DNA of 64,000 bases. Origin: Clostridia bacterium. GTDB taxonomy: Bacteria > Bacillota > Clostridia > RGIG6154. A program made the translations under genes and the position numbers. Under the pieces are notes generated by a model. The model had not been told where the DNA came from, made no database searches, and saw only the letters and a program-made list of their open reading frames with translations. Below, piece after piece: positions 24,783 through 33,470 of the stretch (within the stretch, counting starts at the first letter, position 1; every line of letters begins with the position of its first letter). The stretch lies in contig JAGAJK010000024.1 in assembly GCA_017626145.1 (NCBI GenBank), positions 33,501 through 97,500 of the forward strand, given 5' to 3'.

Positions 24783-26453
24783 ATGAAGTATTCACTTATT
24801 TTAAATACACCAAATGAAAATATTTTAACCGATATTAAACCTTTTGAAAAAAGTATAAATGCAAAGTACGGCAATTTCAGCATCTCAATGGAAACCAAAG
24901 CGGTTGATTACTGCACCGTTTCAACCTTTACCGTTACAGGCGAAGGAGAGGCATATTTATCTGTTGAAGGGAAATATTATGAAGGTGTTTGCTGCACCTT
25001 TTCGGGTGAAAAGACTAAAAAAGGCGTTTACAGACAAAGCCCCCATAATGTACAACAATGGAAAATAAACACCTCAAAGGAAGCTGTTCCCATGGCAGGC
25101 GTTTTAAAGGATGGCGAATATGAAATTATAATGAGCGACAATCCTGCAATGTCGGACAACTATACCACTCAGATAACAGACCCTGAAAACAAAAAGATCT
25201 GCGTTTGTTCGGGTGACAACGGCGAGGTTTACGAGGGTGAGCTTACCTTTGATAAGTATTACCACAAAATCACAAAGGAAAAGCCCCACGTTTTTACAGT
25301 TGTTTTGTTCAGGTCAGATGCAAAGGACCTTAACTCTATGCGCAAGGATGTTTTTTATGCCATTGACAAGGTTTTCGGCGAAGACGGTAACAAGTTTCAC
25401 GCAATCTGCTTTTCAAGTAATTATATGCATTACCGCAGAAATGAAATGGGTGTAAGCGATTACTGGATTATTCCGGGAATTGAATACTGCAACACACAGT
25501 ACCCGAGAGACGCTTTCTGGCAGAGTATGATACTCCCTCCTGAAATGGCACATCAATGCTATAACGGACTTTACAAGGGAAGATGCAACTATGCAGAAAA
25601 TGCCTGCATTTTCATATTCTGGTCATACCGTAATTTTATAAACGGATATCCCTACGACAAAGAGCGTCTTTACGATTCTCTTGATTATATTAAAGACCAC
25701 GTTAAGGACAACTGCTACATAACAGGCGAATCAAAAACACTCGCATTTCGAAGCTGGTACGATATATGTTCCTTTGAAAACGATGACTGTCTTACATATA
25801 ATCAGGGCTTTTTCGTGCTTGCTTTAATGGCACTTGACAAAATGGAAATAGAGCATCCTTACGATACAGAAAAAGCCATAGAAGAATATAATAATTTATT
25901 TCTTGAAAAAGAGGGCTACTATCCGATGAGCCGTAAAAAGCCTTTTATGATTACCCTTGACCCAACAATCGGAGATTTGCTTGCGTACATTTATTTTGAC
26001 CGTAAAATTTTAAACAGCGAAAATGTTAAACGCCATTATAAAACAAGCTTTAATGCGGCAAGAACCGATTTAGGCTGTAAGGTAACCTGTCGTCCCGACG
26101 GAAGTTTTTGTACTTTGGAGGATTACTCTGCATACGGAAAAGTCAATGACGAGCTTGCAACTCACACTCCCGGTTACTATTCCTGGGGTGGTTCGTACTA
26201 TATTTACGAAATGCTTTTCCATATGGACGCCTATATTCACGGAGCTGAAAACGCCGAGGAAAACTTAATATGGAGAAGCGGTATTGATTTTAAATTAGGC
26301 GGGACTTATTTTGAACACATAAATACCGTAACAGGTGATGCAAACAAAGCAAATCAGGGATGGAACGCCTGCATTTACGCTCTCTGGCAGATGCTTATAG
26401 ACAAAGGCGTTGCAAACGACAGATTTTTCAGAGAAATGGATAAAATACTTTAA
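24783..26453 (+). CDS. Six-hairpin-glycosidase-like protein
   Basis: 556 residues, no signal peptide, so cytoplasmic. The first ~180 residues are beta-rich. The rest resembles an (alpha/alpha)6 toroid with aromatic/acidic motifs NTQYPRDAFWQSMIL, WSYRNFINGYPYDKERLYD, KTLAFRSWYDICSFENDD and HTPGYYSWGGSYYIYEM. I cannot assign a GH family by eye; acidic residues in the PRD and WYD segments are plausible catalytic positions. The start is ATG at 24783 with GAGGAG 7 nt upstream. Its position immediately before a GH78 rhamnosidase suggests a role in breaking down oligosaccharides imported into the cell, perhaps rhamnose-containing ones. Confidence 0.65.
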   Translation: MKYSLILNTPNENILTDIKPFEKSINAKYGNFSISMETKAVDYCTVSTFTVTGEGEAYLSVEGKYYEGVCCTFSGEKTKKGVYRQSPHNVQQWKINTSKEAVPMAGVLKDGEYEIIMSDNPAMSDNYTTQITDPENKKICVCSGDNGEVYEGELTFDKYYHKITKEKPHVFTVVLFRSDAKDLNSMRKDVFYAIDKVFGEDGNKFHAICFSSNYMHYRRNEMGVSDYWIIPGIEYCNTQYPRDAFWQSMILPPEMAHQCYNGLYKGRCNYAENACIFIFWSYRNFINGYPYDKERLYDSLDYIKDHVKDNCYITGESKTLAFRSWYDICSFENDDCLTYNQGFFVLALMALDKMEIEHPYDTEKAIEEYNNLFLEKEGYYPMSRKKPFMITLDPTIGDLLAYIYFDRKILNSENVKRHYKTSFNAARTDLGCKVTCRPDGSFCTLEDYSAYGKVNDELATHTPGYYSWGGSYYIYEMLFHMDAYIHGAENAEENLIWRSGIDFKLGGTYFEHINTVTGDANKANQGWNACIYALWQMLIDKGVANDRFFREMDKIL

Positions 26454-26465
26454 AGGGTGAATGAT

Positions 26466-28898
26466 ATGAAGATCTACGATCTTAAATGCGAATATCAGGT
26501 AAATCCTGTAAATGTTAATATAAACAAGCCTGCTTTCTGCTGGAAGCTTGAGGGTGAAAATAACACATTTCAGACCGCATACGAATTAAAGGTTGGTGCT
26601 TGGTCAAGCGGTAAAATAGAAAGTGACAAATCTTTATTTGTTGAATATGGCGGAGAAGCTTTGAAGCCTGAAACGAAGTATAACTATTCTGTTACGGTTT
26701 GGGATAATCACGGTAATACAGATACTGCTGAAGGCTTTTTTGAAACAACACCTGAAAAAATTAACGCTTTATGGCTTGAACCTGAGTGTGAAAGTGTTGT
26801 TTCCTTAACAAAGGAATTTGAAGCAGGCGAATTTTCAAAAGCAAAGCTTTATGCTTCTGCTTTCGGTATTTACGAGGTTTACATAAACAATCAAAGAGTT
26901 TACGATTATTATTTAACTCCCGGTTTTACAAGCTATCCAAACTATATTCAGTATCAGATTTACAACATAGAAAAACACCTCAAAAAAGGAAATAATGTTA
27001 TAACAGTAAACCTTGCAAGAGGCTGGGCGTGCGGAAGATACCCATTTCAGAAGCCGGTAGAAAAGGTAACGGGAACTCCGGCCTTTATCTGTGAGCTTAA
27101 AACGGATAATAAAACCTTAATCTCAACCGACAGCTCCTGGAAAGCAACGGAAAGTAAAATCCGTTTTTCAGAATTTTATGACGGTGAAACCTACGACAGT
27201 AATTTCGTTCCCGAAAAGGAGCTTGAAATAACCGTTAAAGACCAAAATAAATACGGAAAATTAGTTCCTCAGATAACAGAACCTGTCCGCATTGTGGAAA
27301 CAATAAAGCCCATAGAAATCATCAAAACACCAAAGGGTGAAACTGTAATTGATTTCGGACAGAATATGGTGGGCTGGGCAACCTTTAATGTAAAGGGCAA
27401 AAAAGGCGAAGTTGTTGAACTGCTTCATGGCGAGGTTCTTGATAAAGACGGTAATTTCTATAACGATAATTTAAGAACCGCAAAATCATGCGTTAAATAT
27501 ATTTTAAGCGGTGACGGCGTTGAAACCTATCATCCGCATTTCTCATTCCAGGGCTTTCGTTATGTTAAAGTCGTTTCTTTTCCTTGCGAAGTAACAAAAG
27601 AAAATTTTACAGGCACGGTTATATGCACCGATATGGAAAGAACGGGATATTTTGAATGTTCTCACGAAAAATTAAATAAGCTTTATAAAAATATTATATG
27701 GGGACATAAGGGTAACTATGTTGATATTCCCACCGACTGTCCGCAACGTGACGAAAGAGTTGGCTGGACGGGAGACACTCAGGTTTTCTGCAAAACTGCG
27801 GCACAAAACTACAACGTAAATCTGTTTTTCAGAAAATGGCTTTCTGACCTTGCTGTTGACCAGGAGGAAAACGGTCTTGTTCATATATTTATTCCCAAAA
27901 TGCAGGAAACGTTAACCGCACCTGTCTGGGGCGATGCGGCAACTGTATGCCCCTGGGAGATTTATTTTCAGTCGGGAGATTTGAGAGTACTTGAAAATAA
28001 TTACGAATCCATGAAAAAATGGGTTTATTACTTAAAGAACAGCGGTGATGGCGTAACCTGGAGAAAAGAGATTGATATGCGTTTTGGTGACTGGCTTGGT
28101 CTTGATGCCGAGGACGGTTCATATGAAGGTAAAACTCCCCGCTACCTTATAGCCGATGCGTACTTTGCACGTTCTTCGTTTTTAACCAAAAGAGCGGCAG
28201 AGGTTTTAGGTAAAAATGAAGATGCGGAAGAATTCGGCAAGCTTTTTAATGATATAAGAACGCATTTTATAAAAGAGCATTTAGATAAAGACGGAAAAGT
28301 AGCTGCCGATACACAAACAGGCTGCTTGCTTACACTCGCCTTTGATTTATGTGACAACAAAGAAATTGTCGCTCATCAGCTTAAAAAGCTGATAAACGAC
28401 AACGGCGACAGACTTACTACAGGCTTTGTTGGCACTCCCCTGCTTTGCGAAACAGTAAATAATTACATCGACAGCAATCTCGCCTGTACCCTTTTACTGC
28501 AGGAACAGTTCCCATCCTGGCTCTTTTCCGTTAATATGGGTGCAACTACAGTCTGGGAGCATTGGGACTCACAAAAGCCCGACGGCACCTTCTGGGATAC
28601 TCATATGAATTCCTTTAACCATTACGCCTACGGCTCCGTTGCAAGCTTTATGTACGAAAGAATTTCAGGTATTACACCTATTGAAGCAGGCTATAAAAAA
28701 ATAAAAATTGCCCCCGTTACCGACCAACGCATAACGTGGGCAAAGGGAAGCATTGAAACTCTTTACGGCAAAATTTCATCCGATATAAATAACGAACGCC
28801 TTAAGGTTGAAATCCCTGCCAATACCACGGCAGAAATAGTTCTTCCAAACGGTACAACCCAAACCGTAGGTTCGGGCACTTACACTTTCAAATTGTAA
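26466..28898 (+). CDS. Alpha-L-rhamnosidase, GH78
   Basis: 810-residue cytoplasmic enzyme removing terminal alpha-L-rhamnose from oligosaccharides or glycosides by inversion. Domain order matches GH78: N-terminal fibronectin-like domain, beta-sandwich with ASAFGIYEVYINNQRV and TPGFTSYPNYIQYQ, a second sandwich with VIDFGQNMVGW, then the (alpha/alpha)6 barrel. The barrel has the hallmark DCPQRDERVGWTGDTQ (catalytic acid region) and GATTVWEHWDS (putative base). The end is a beta-sandwich. The start is ATG at 26466 with AAAGGG 8 nt upstream; a GTG at 26457 lies inside that site. It is the last gene of the operon. Confidence 0.93.
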   Translation: MKIYDLKCEYQVNPVNVNINKPAFCWKLEGENNTFQTAYELKVGAWSSGKIESDKSLFVEYGGEALKPETKYNYSVTVWDNHGNTDTAEGFFETTPEKINALWLEPECESVVSLTKEFEAGEFSKAKLYASAFGIYEVYINNQRVYDYYLTPGFTSYPNYIQYQIYNIEKHLKKGNNVITVNLARGWACGRYPFQKPVEKVTGTPAFICELKTDNKTLISTDSSWKATESKIRFSEFYDGETYDSNFVPEKELEITVKDQNKYGKLVPQITEPVRIVETIKPIEIIKTPKGETVIDFGQNMVGWATFNVKGKKGEVVELLHGEVLDKDGNFYNDNLRTAKSCVKYILSGDGVETYHPHFSFQGFRYVKVVSFPCEVTKENFTGTVICTDMERTGYFECSHEKLNKLYKNIIWGHKGNYVDIPTDCPQRDERVGWTGDTQVFCKTAAQNYNVNLFFRKWLSDLAVDQEENGLVHIFIPKMQETLTAPVWGDAATVCPWEIYFQSGDLRVLENNYESMKKWVYYLKNSGDGVTWRKEIDMRFGDWLGLDAEDGSYEGKTPRYLIADAYFARSSFLTKRAAEVLGKNEDAEEFGKLFNDIRTHFIKEHLDKDGKVAADTQTGCLLTLAFDLCDNKEIVAHQLKKLINDNGDRLTTGFVGTPLLCETVNNYIDSNLACTLLLQEQFPSWLFSVNMGATTVWEHWDSQKPDGTFWDTHMNSFNHYAYGSVASFMYERISGITPIEAGYKKIKIAPVTDQRITWAKGSIETLYGKISSDINNERLKVEIPANTTAEIVLPNGTTQTVGSGTYTFKL

Positions 28899-28905
28899 AA
28901 AGGCA

Positions 28906-28964
28906 TAAGCAGTTACGTAAAAACACGTTCCCAAAACGGGTTCGGATATTAACGCAACTGCTTA
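28906..28964. repeat. Long imperfect hairpin after the rhamnosidase gene
   Basis: TAAGCAGTT (28906-28914) pairs with AACTGCTTA (28956-28964) around a loop containing a second short stem near CCC-AAAAC-GGG. There is no T-run on the plus strand; it may still end the rhamnosidase transcript or protect it from 3' decay. Confidence 0.5.
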
Positions 28965-28985
28965 ACCCAAAAGGGAAATAATTTA

Positions 28986-29015
28986 AAAAGACGTTGCGAA
29001 ATCACAACGTCTTTT
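28986..29015 (-). terminator. Intrinsic terminator of the nucleotidyltransferase gene
   Basis: An 11-bp stem AAAAGACGTTG/CAACGTCTTTT (28986-28996 with 29005-29015), T-rich on both strands, so it is probably bidirectional for the convergent genes. Confidence 0.8.
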
Positions 29016-29020
29016 ATAAT

Positions 29021-29926
29021 TTAGAATAATTTTTCAGGATAAGTACCATTTGCAACGAGTTCTGCGATTGATTCACGAACTGTTTCAAGGTCTTCTTTAT
29101 ATGTCATACCAAACCATTTTTCCTTTGTTTCAAGAAGTGTTACCTTTGCCACACCCTTTTTAATCAATGTGTCGATATAGATAGGAAGAAGGTACTCGCT
29201 CTTGATATCACCCGGTTCAACGGCACTTAAGAATTCAATAAAGCCTCTTTCAAGTCTGTTAAAGAAGCTTGGCTTAAGACCCCACATATTCATTGAAACA
29301 TATGCGTTCTCATTCAATTCCTTTAAGCCGTCATCTGTTTTTGCAGCTGCGCCGTTTTCAACCTTTATGATGTCCTTTGTTTCGTCAATTTCCATAAGAA
29401 CATTATCTTCGTCAACCAAGCAGATACCTCTTGTAACACTACCGTTATCACTTAAAGTATTCTTTAAAATGTAACCTGCCATACAAATATCTTCAACAGC
29501 TACATCGTTTTCAGTAACAAGATAATCGTGAAGCTTAACAAAAGCTTCTCTGCCGTAAAAGTCGTCTGCATTAATAACTGCAAAAGGTTCTTTTACAACG
29601 TCCTTACAAACAAGGATTGCCTGACCTGTTCCCCATGGCTTTGTTCTTTCTCCTACAGAAAAGCCTACAGGAATATCGTCAAGCTCCTGGAAAACATAAT
29701 CTGTTTCACAAACAGATGCAATACGGTTTCCGATAATTTCCTTGAAATCCTTTTCCAAATCTTTTCTTATAACGAAAACTACTTTATTAAAACCTGCCTT
29801 TAAAGCATCGTAAATAGCGTAGTCCATAATAATTTCTCCATTTTTGCCAACGGTTGCAAGCTGCTTTATACCGCCACCGTAACGTGAACCGATACCTGCC
29901 GCCATAATTACTAATGTTGTTTTCAT
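29021..29926 (-). CDS. Sugar-nucleotide pyrophosphorylase-like nucleotidyltransferase
   Basis: 301-residue NTP_transferase-family protein that would join an NTP to a sugar-1-phosphate. The signature IMAAGIGSRYGGGIKQL near the N-terminus is the nucleotide-binding G-x-G-x-R…K loop, and INADDFYG near residue 120 supplies the metal-binding Asp. There is no acetyltransferase domain. The sugar is not evident. Because the window's GlmU has lost its uridylyltransferase site, this or a gene elsewhere could provide that activity, but this is speculative. The start is ATG at 29926 with AAAGG 9 nt upstream; a longer frame to 29962 has no ribosome site. Confidence 0.78.
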   Translation of the reverse strand: MKTTLVIMAAGIGSRYGGGIKQLATVGKNGEIIMDYAIYDALKAGFNKVVFVIRKDLEKDFKEIIGNRIASVCETDYVFQELDDIPVGFSVGERTKPWGTGQAILVCKDVVKEPFAVINADDFYGREAFVKLHDYLVTENDVAVEDICMAGYILKNTLSDNGSVTRGICLVDEDNVLMEIDETKDIIKVENGAAAKTDDGLKELNENAYVSMNMWGLKPSFFNRLERGFIEFLSAVEPGDIKSEYLLPIYIDTLIKKGVAKVTLLETKEKWFGMTYKEDLETVRESIAELVANGTYPEKLF

Positions 29927-29977
29927 TTCTACCAACCTTTCATACTGCAATATTTTGCACATATATCATATAGGTTT

Positions 29978-30006
29978 ATTTTACCATAAATAATGCAATT
30001 AGTCAA
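29978..30006 (-). promoter_or_regulatory. Promoter of the nucleotidyltransferase gene
   Basis: On the minus strand TTGACT (30006-30001), 17-nt spacer, TAAAAT (29983-29978). Its -35 is 8 bp from the -35 of the divergent promoter. Confidence 0.7.
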
Positions 30007-30014
30007 CCGACAGA

Positions 30015-30043
30015 TTGACAATTTAATATAAATATCCTATAAT
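30015..30043 (+). promoter_or_regulatory. Promoter of the esterase gene
   Basis: Perfect TTGACA (30015-30020), 17-nt spacer, TATAAT (30038-30043), back to back with the divergent promoter. Confidence 0.85.
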
Positions 30044-30063
30044 GTTTTCTGAGGTGACAAAAA

Positions 30064-30870
30064 ATGATTAACGAAAAAATCTGTCTTGACGAAAAAAATC
30101 CCGAAGTTTTTATCGAAACCTTCGTTCCCGATACTATAAAATTCAGAGTTTTGGATGCAATTTTAATTATTCCCGGCGGTGGCTACAGCTGGGTCTGTGA
30201 TTTTAAAGAGGGCGAACCTATTGCTCTGGAGTTTGCATCAAAAGGCTACGCCTGCTTTGTTCTTCATTACTCCGTTAAGGAAAAGGCAAAGTTTCCTTTA
30301 CCGCTTATTCAGGCATCAAGAGCAATGAAGCATATTAAAGATAATGCAGAAAAATACAATTTAAATCCCGAACGTGTTTTCGCTATAGGTTTTTCCGCAG
30401 GCGGTCACCTTTGTGCGTCACTTGGCTCGTTATGGCATATGGACGAAATTTACAGGGAAATTGATATGGAATACGGCTATAACAAGCCAAAAGCAACTAT
30501 GCTTATTTATCCTGTCATAACCTCCGACGAAAGATATGCTCATATAGCATCATTCCACAGGCTTTTAGGTACAGAAAACCCGTCAGAGGAAGAGCTTAAC
30601 AGATATTCAATAGAAAAGTGTGTTTCAGAAAAGACAGTTCCCGCATTTTTAGTACATACCGCAAGCGATGCAGGAGTAAACGTAAACAACTCACTTTTAC
30701 TTGCACAAAGCTTTAACGAGTATAAAATTCCCTTTGAAATGCACATCTTCCCTACAGGTCGTCACGGCTGTGCTTTAGGCAGCGACATCACCGCCGACTT
30801 CCCCGATATGAGTTACCCATCCCTTGCAATGTGGCCAACCCTTGCGAAAATGTGGATGGACAGAATGTAA
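30064..30870 (+). CDS. Alpha/beta-hydrolase, carbohydrate (acetyl) esterase-like
   Basis: 268-residue cytoplasmic alpha/beta-hydrolase. It has the oxyanion segment IIPGGGYSWVCDFKEGEP, the nucleophile elbow GFSAGGH (Ser at about 117), an Asp in VHTASDAGVN and a His in PTGRHGCALG. This pattern is typical of BD-FAE/acetyl-xylan-esterase-like enzymes that deacetylate oligosaccharides. The start is ATG at 30064 with GAGGTG 7 nt upstream, after a consensus promoter. It is monocistronic; the original terminator downstream now holds the second copy of the structured mobile repeat. The substrate is inferred from family only. Confidence 0.82.
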   Translation: MINEKICLDEKNPEVFIETFVPDTIKFRVLDAILIIPGGGYSWVCDFKEGEPIALEFASKGYACFVLHYSVKEKAKFPLPLIQASRAMKHIKDNAEKYNLNPERVFAIGFSAGGHLCASLGSLWHMDEIYREIDMEYGYNKPKATMLIYPVITSDERYAHIASFHRLLGTENPSEEELNRYSIEKCVSEKTVPAFLVHTASDAGVNVNNSLLLAQSFNEYKIPFEMHIFPTGRHGCALGSDITADFPDMSYPSLAMWPTLAKMWMDRM

Positions 30871-30946
30871 AAAAGCAGTAACATATAGCCACAATTAAAT
30901 TGTTTTTACTATTTCAACTTTCGTGTGGTTTTCTTTACGCAACAAA

Positions 30947-31249
30947 AGGTCGTAGCATTTTGCTACGACCTCAGCGTGTCGATAAACATATCGACACGCT
31001 GAGAGACTTTGAAAAAGGAAGTTAAATTTTTCGAACACGAAATCGTCGGCGTATGTGGATACGGTAGAGTTCGTGTTCGGAAAAAACAAGCGAAATCGGC
31101 TAAAAATCAATGTTTTTAGCCGATACGATATAATAAATATTAACTTTTTTAAATCATACTTTCGATTTGATTAAATTAATAAAAAGTTCTTCGCTTGTGG
31201 TTGAACGACTTTTTCGACAGTCTGAGGTCGTAGCATTTTGCTACGACCT
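30947..31249. mobile_element. Terminator-hairpin-flanked structured repeat, copy 2
   Basis: A 253-nt body (30972-31224) lies between two identical 25-nt palindromes (30947-30971 and 31225-31249, stem AGGTCGTAGCA). The body matches copy 1, including hairpin 30972-31001, the CGAACACGAA…TTCGTGTTCG stem (31032-31079) and the ATCGGCTAAAAA stem (31095-31124). The flanking palindrome has no similarity to that of copy 1. Joining the flanks recreates AAAA-hairpin-ATTTTT, a bidirectional terminator between the convergent esterase and protease genes. There is no ORF of note, so it is probably non-autonomous. Confidence 0.75.
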
Positions 31250-31256
31250 ATTTTTA

Positions 31257-32762
31257 TTAATATCCTCTTGGACCCGGTGACCACCCTTGCGCTGAGGATG
31301 TGCTTGTACCGGAGCCGCTGCGTGGCGGTTTTTTCTTTCCCTTTGAATTGTTTGCGGCAATAATTACTACTACCACTACTAAAACTATAACAAGAATTAT
31401 CATAAGATTCGTACCTGAACCCAAGGAACCCTTTCTGCGTGGGGCTTCCTTGTCAGGTGCATCGTTTGCCAATTGTATTAATTCTTCAATGTACGGTGTA
31501 TCCGGCTGAAGTCTTTTAACCTTTTCAAAGCACTTAAGGGCTGTTGTGCCATAATTCTGCTGAAGCATCTGCAGACCAAGTAAAAAGGTTTTTGATGTCT
31601 CACCCTGTCCCATACCGTAGCCTTGCGCAAGATATGAAACATATTCCGCCGGAACCATATAAGCATATCTCGCATCAGCGGCAAGATGATATGTGTTAAG
31701 CCCCTCAATGTTAAGATTTGAATCTACCGAAGGTCCACCGCTGTTGCCGCCTGAAATTGTTGTCGTAATTCCTATCGCCTTATACTCCGAACCCTTTATG
31801 GGAACAAGCTGAGCAACCTGGCCTGTTCCTACAGTTATACTCATAACCGATTCATTACTGCCTGCTGCCTGGAAAATCATCGCAGAAGCGGCAGGAAAAC
31901 CTGCAGTTACTATTTTACTGTTTAAAGCAGGATAGCTGTCCGAAATTTTAAGAGAAATCAGATTTTCTGCATCAATTTTAAGAATTGCTGTATCCTGAGT
32001 ATAGCCCTCTATATCCTCAGAAGCTGCAGAAACGCCTTCTTCTACCAAGGTTGCTTCATACTTTATTGCTGAATCAGCATCAGTATTTCCCAGAGCATCC
32101 GGAAACCATACCTCAAGCTGAATGTATTCGTCAATTACCTCAGCTCTTGTTGCCGCATCCTGAATAACTACGTCGTAAACCTCTGCTATCTGTTCCTCGG
32201 TAAAGGTCAGACCTACATCGGAAAGCTCTGTTATGATACCCGATAAATCACCCACAACATTTTCGTTAAGACCGCTTAAATACAGTTCAAGCTTTGCACC
32301 GTCATCAAGAGTTGCAACGTGCGCATTTGTTGCGACGTAACCGTCGTCGCTGATAACAACACCGCTTCCTGTATAAATGCCGTTTACGGTAACGGTTTTT
32401 TCTTCGTCATAAGCAAGATAATTTTCAAGATTTTCCTGCACATCGTTAAGTACAGCTCCTGCTATTTCCTCTTCGGTATATTCGTCGGAATGGGCGTTGT
32501 ATGTATTTACATAAACATTTACAAGCTCGTCCGTATCAAAAAATACCGGCTCGTATGTAATAGTTGCTTCGTAGCCAAGCATTATTTTAGGCACAGCCGA
32601 TTTCAGAGCATGAGCAATAATTTCATCGCTGTACTCAAAGTTTTCCTGATATCTGTATTGTTCGTACAGTCTTACACTTTCTGTTGCCAAAACCGAGGTC
32701 TGAAAAAGTAGCATTGCTGTAATACACACAAAAGCTGTCAGTTTCTTTAAATGTGTTTTCAC
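31257..32762 (-). CDS. Exported trypsin-like serine protease with C-terminal membrane anchor
   Basis: 501 residues. A signal peptide (about 1-30) is followed by a trypsin-like domain. Catalytic residues are His in VATNAHVA, Asp in QDTAILKID and Ser in SGGNSGGPSV. A roughly 130-residue acidic insert sits between the first strand and the His region. After the protease comes a TPR-like pair of helices, then a strongly hydrophobic helix and a basic Ser/Gly-rich tail of about 40 residues. This is HtrA-like but without PDZ. The start is GTG at 32762, 8 nt after AGGAG; the 32798 ATG is upstream of the ribosome site. It ends the MATE operon. Confidence 0.8.
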   Translation of the reverse strand: MKTHLKKLTAFVCITAMLLFQTSVLATESVRLYEQYRYQENFEYSDEIIAHALKSAVPKIMLGYEATITYEPVFFDTDELVNVYVNTYNAHSDEYTEEEIAGAVLNDVQENLENYLAYDEEKTVTVNGIYTGSGVVISDDGYVATNAHVATLDDGAKLELYLSGLNENVVGDLSGIITELSDVGLTFTEEQIAEVYDVVIQDAATRAEVIDEYIQLEVWFPDALGNTDADSAIKYEATLVEEGVSAASEDIEGYTQDTAILKIDAENLISLKISDSYPALNSKIVTAGFPAASAMIFQAAGSNESVMSITVGTGQVAQLVPIKGSEYKAIGITTTISGGNSGGPSVDSNLNIEGLNTYHLAADARYAYMVPAEYVSYLAQGYGMGQGETSKTFLLGLQMLQQNYGTTALKCFEKVKRLQPDTPYIEELIQLANDAPDKEAPRRKGSLGSGTNLMIILVIVLVVVVVIIAANNSKGKKKPPRSGSGTSTSSAQGWSPGPRGY

Positions 32763-32775
32763 AATAAACTCTCCT

Positions 32776-33468
32776 TTAATCTTTGTAAAGCTTCGCACCC
32801 TCAGGACGTCTGAAGGCTTGTTCTTTGTAAGTGATTGACGAAATTTTTGTTCCGCTTATGCCATGGTTGGGATTGTAGCCGAAAAGGTTTATGTAATTTA
32901 AAAGGTCATCCTCTTCATTATCCATCGCCTTTAGTACCTCAACGAGAGCTAAAGTATCGTCAATGGCACGGTGGCTGTTTGTAACCTTGTCCGAAAGGTT
33001 ATATTCTTCAATGGCATTTGCAAGCTTGTGAGGATACTTTCGTCTGTCCTTATAAACTGTTAACGCATCAAGCATTTTTATGGATTTTAAAATATCACAG
33101 CAGCCGTTACGTGCCAAAAAGTAATATATAAAATTCATATCAAACTGCGTGTTGTACGCAACAACTAAAATTCTTCCGCCGTGAAAAAGACTTACAAATT
33201 CTTCGCAGACACTTTTTTGCTCTTCGCCCTCATTTTCAAGCATTTCATCGGTTATATGAGTAAGCTCCACAATTTTCGGCGGAATCTTTTCACCCCCGGG
33301 GAGCTTTATTAATTTATCAAATTCATCGGTAACAACTATTTCTCCGTTTTCCTTAATACATCTTACGCAAGACAACTCTATGATTTTATCGTTTTTAAAA
33401 TCAAGACCTGTTGTTTCGGTATCGAGAGAAAGTATCACATCAAAATTTTCGAATAATGAATCAAGCAT
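32776..33468 (-). CDS. DnaQ-like 3'-5' exonuclease (DEDDh)
   Basis: 230-residue exonuclease of the PolC/DnaQ epsilon type. The metal-binding acids are in SLDTETTGLDF (Asp, Glu), AYNTQFDMNF (Asp) and SHRAIDDTLAL (His, Asp), which is the DEDDh arrangement. It probably removes nucleotides during DNA repair or trims RNA; the stand-alone form is common in Clostridia. It lies 2 nt after the beta-helix gene and 13 nt before the protease start, so it is transcribed with carbohydrate-related genes without obvious functional link. The start is ATG at 33468. Confidence 0.85.
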   Translation of the reverse strand: MLDSLFENFDVILSLDTETTGLDFKNDKIIELSCVRCIKENGEIVVTDEFDKLIKLPGGEKIPPKIVELTHITDEMLENEGEEQKSVCEEFVSLFHGGRILVVAYNTQFDMNFIYYFLARNGCCDILKSIKMLDALTVYKDRRKYPHKLANAIEEYNLSDKVTNSHRAIDDTLALVEVLKAMDNEEDDLLNYINLFGYNPNHGISGTKISSITYKEQAFRRPEGAKLYKD

Positions 33469-33470
33469 AC

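Noticed and set aside
24783..26453. Assigning the six-hairpin-like protein to a named GH family
   Set aside because: The fold resemblance is visible but no diagnostic catalytic motif was recognised, so only a general call is made.
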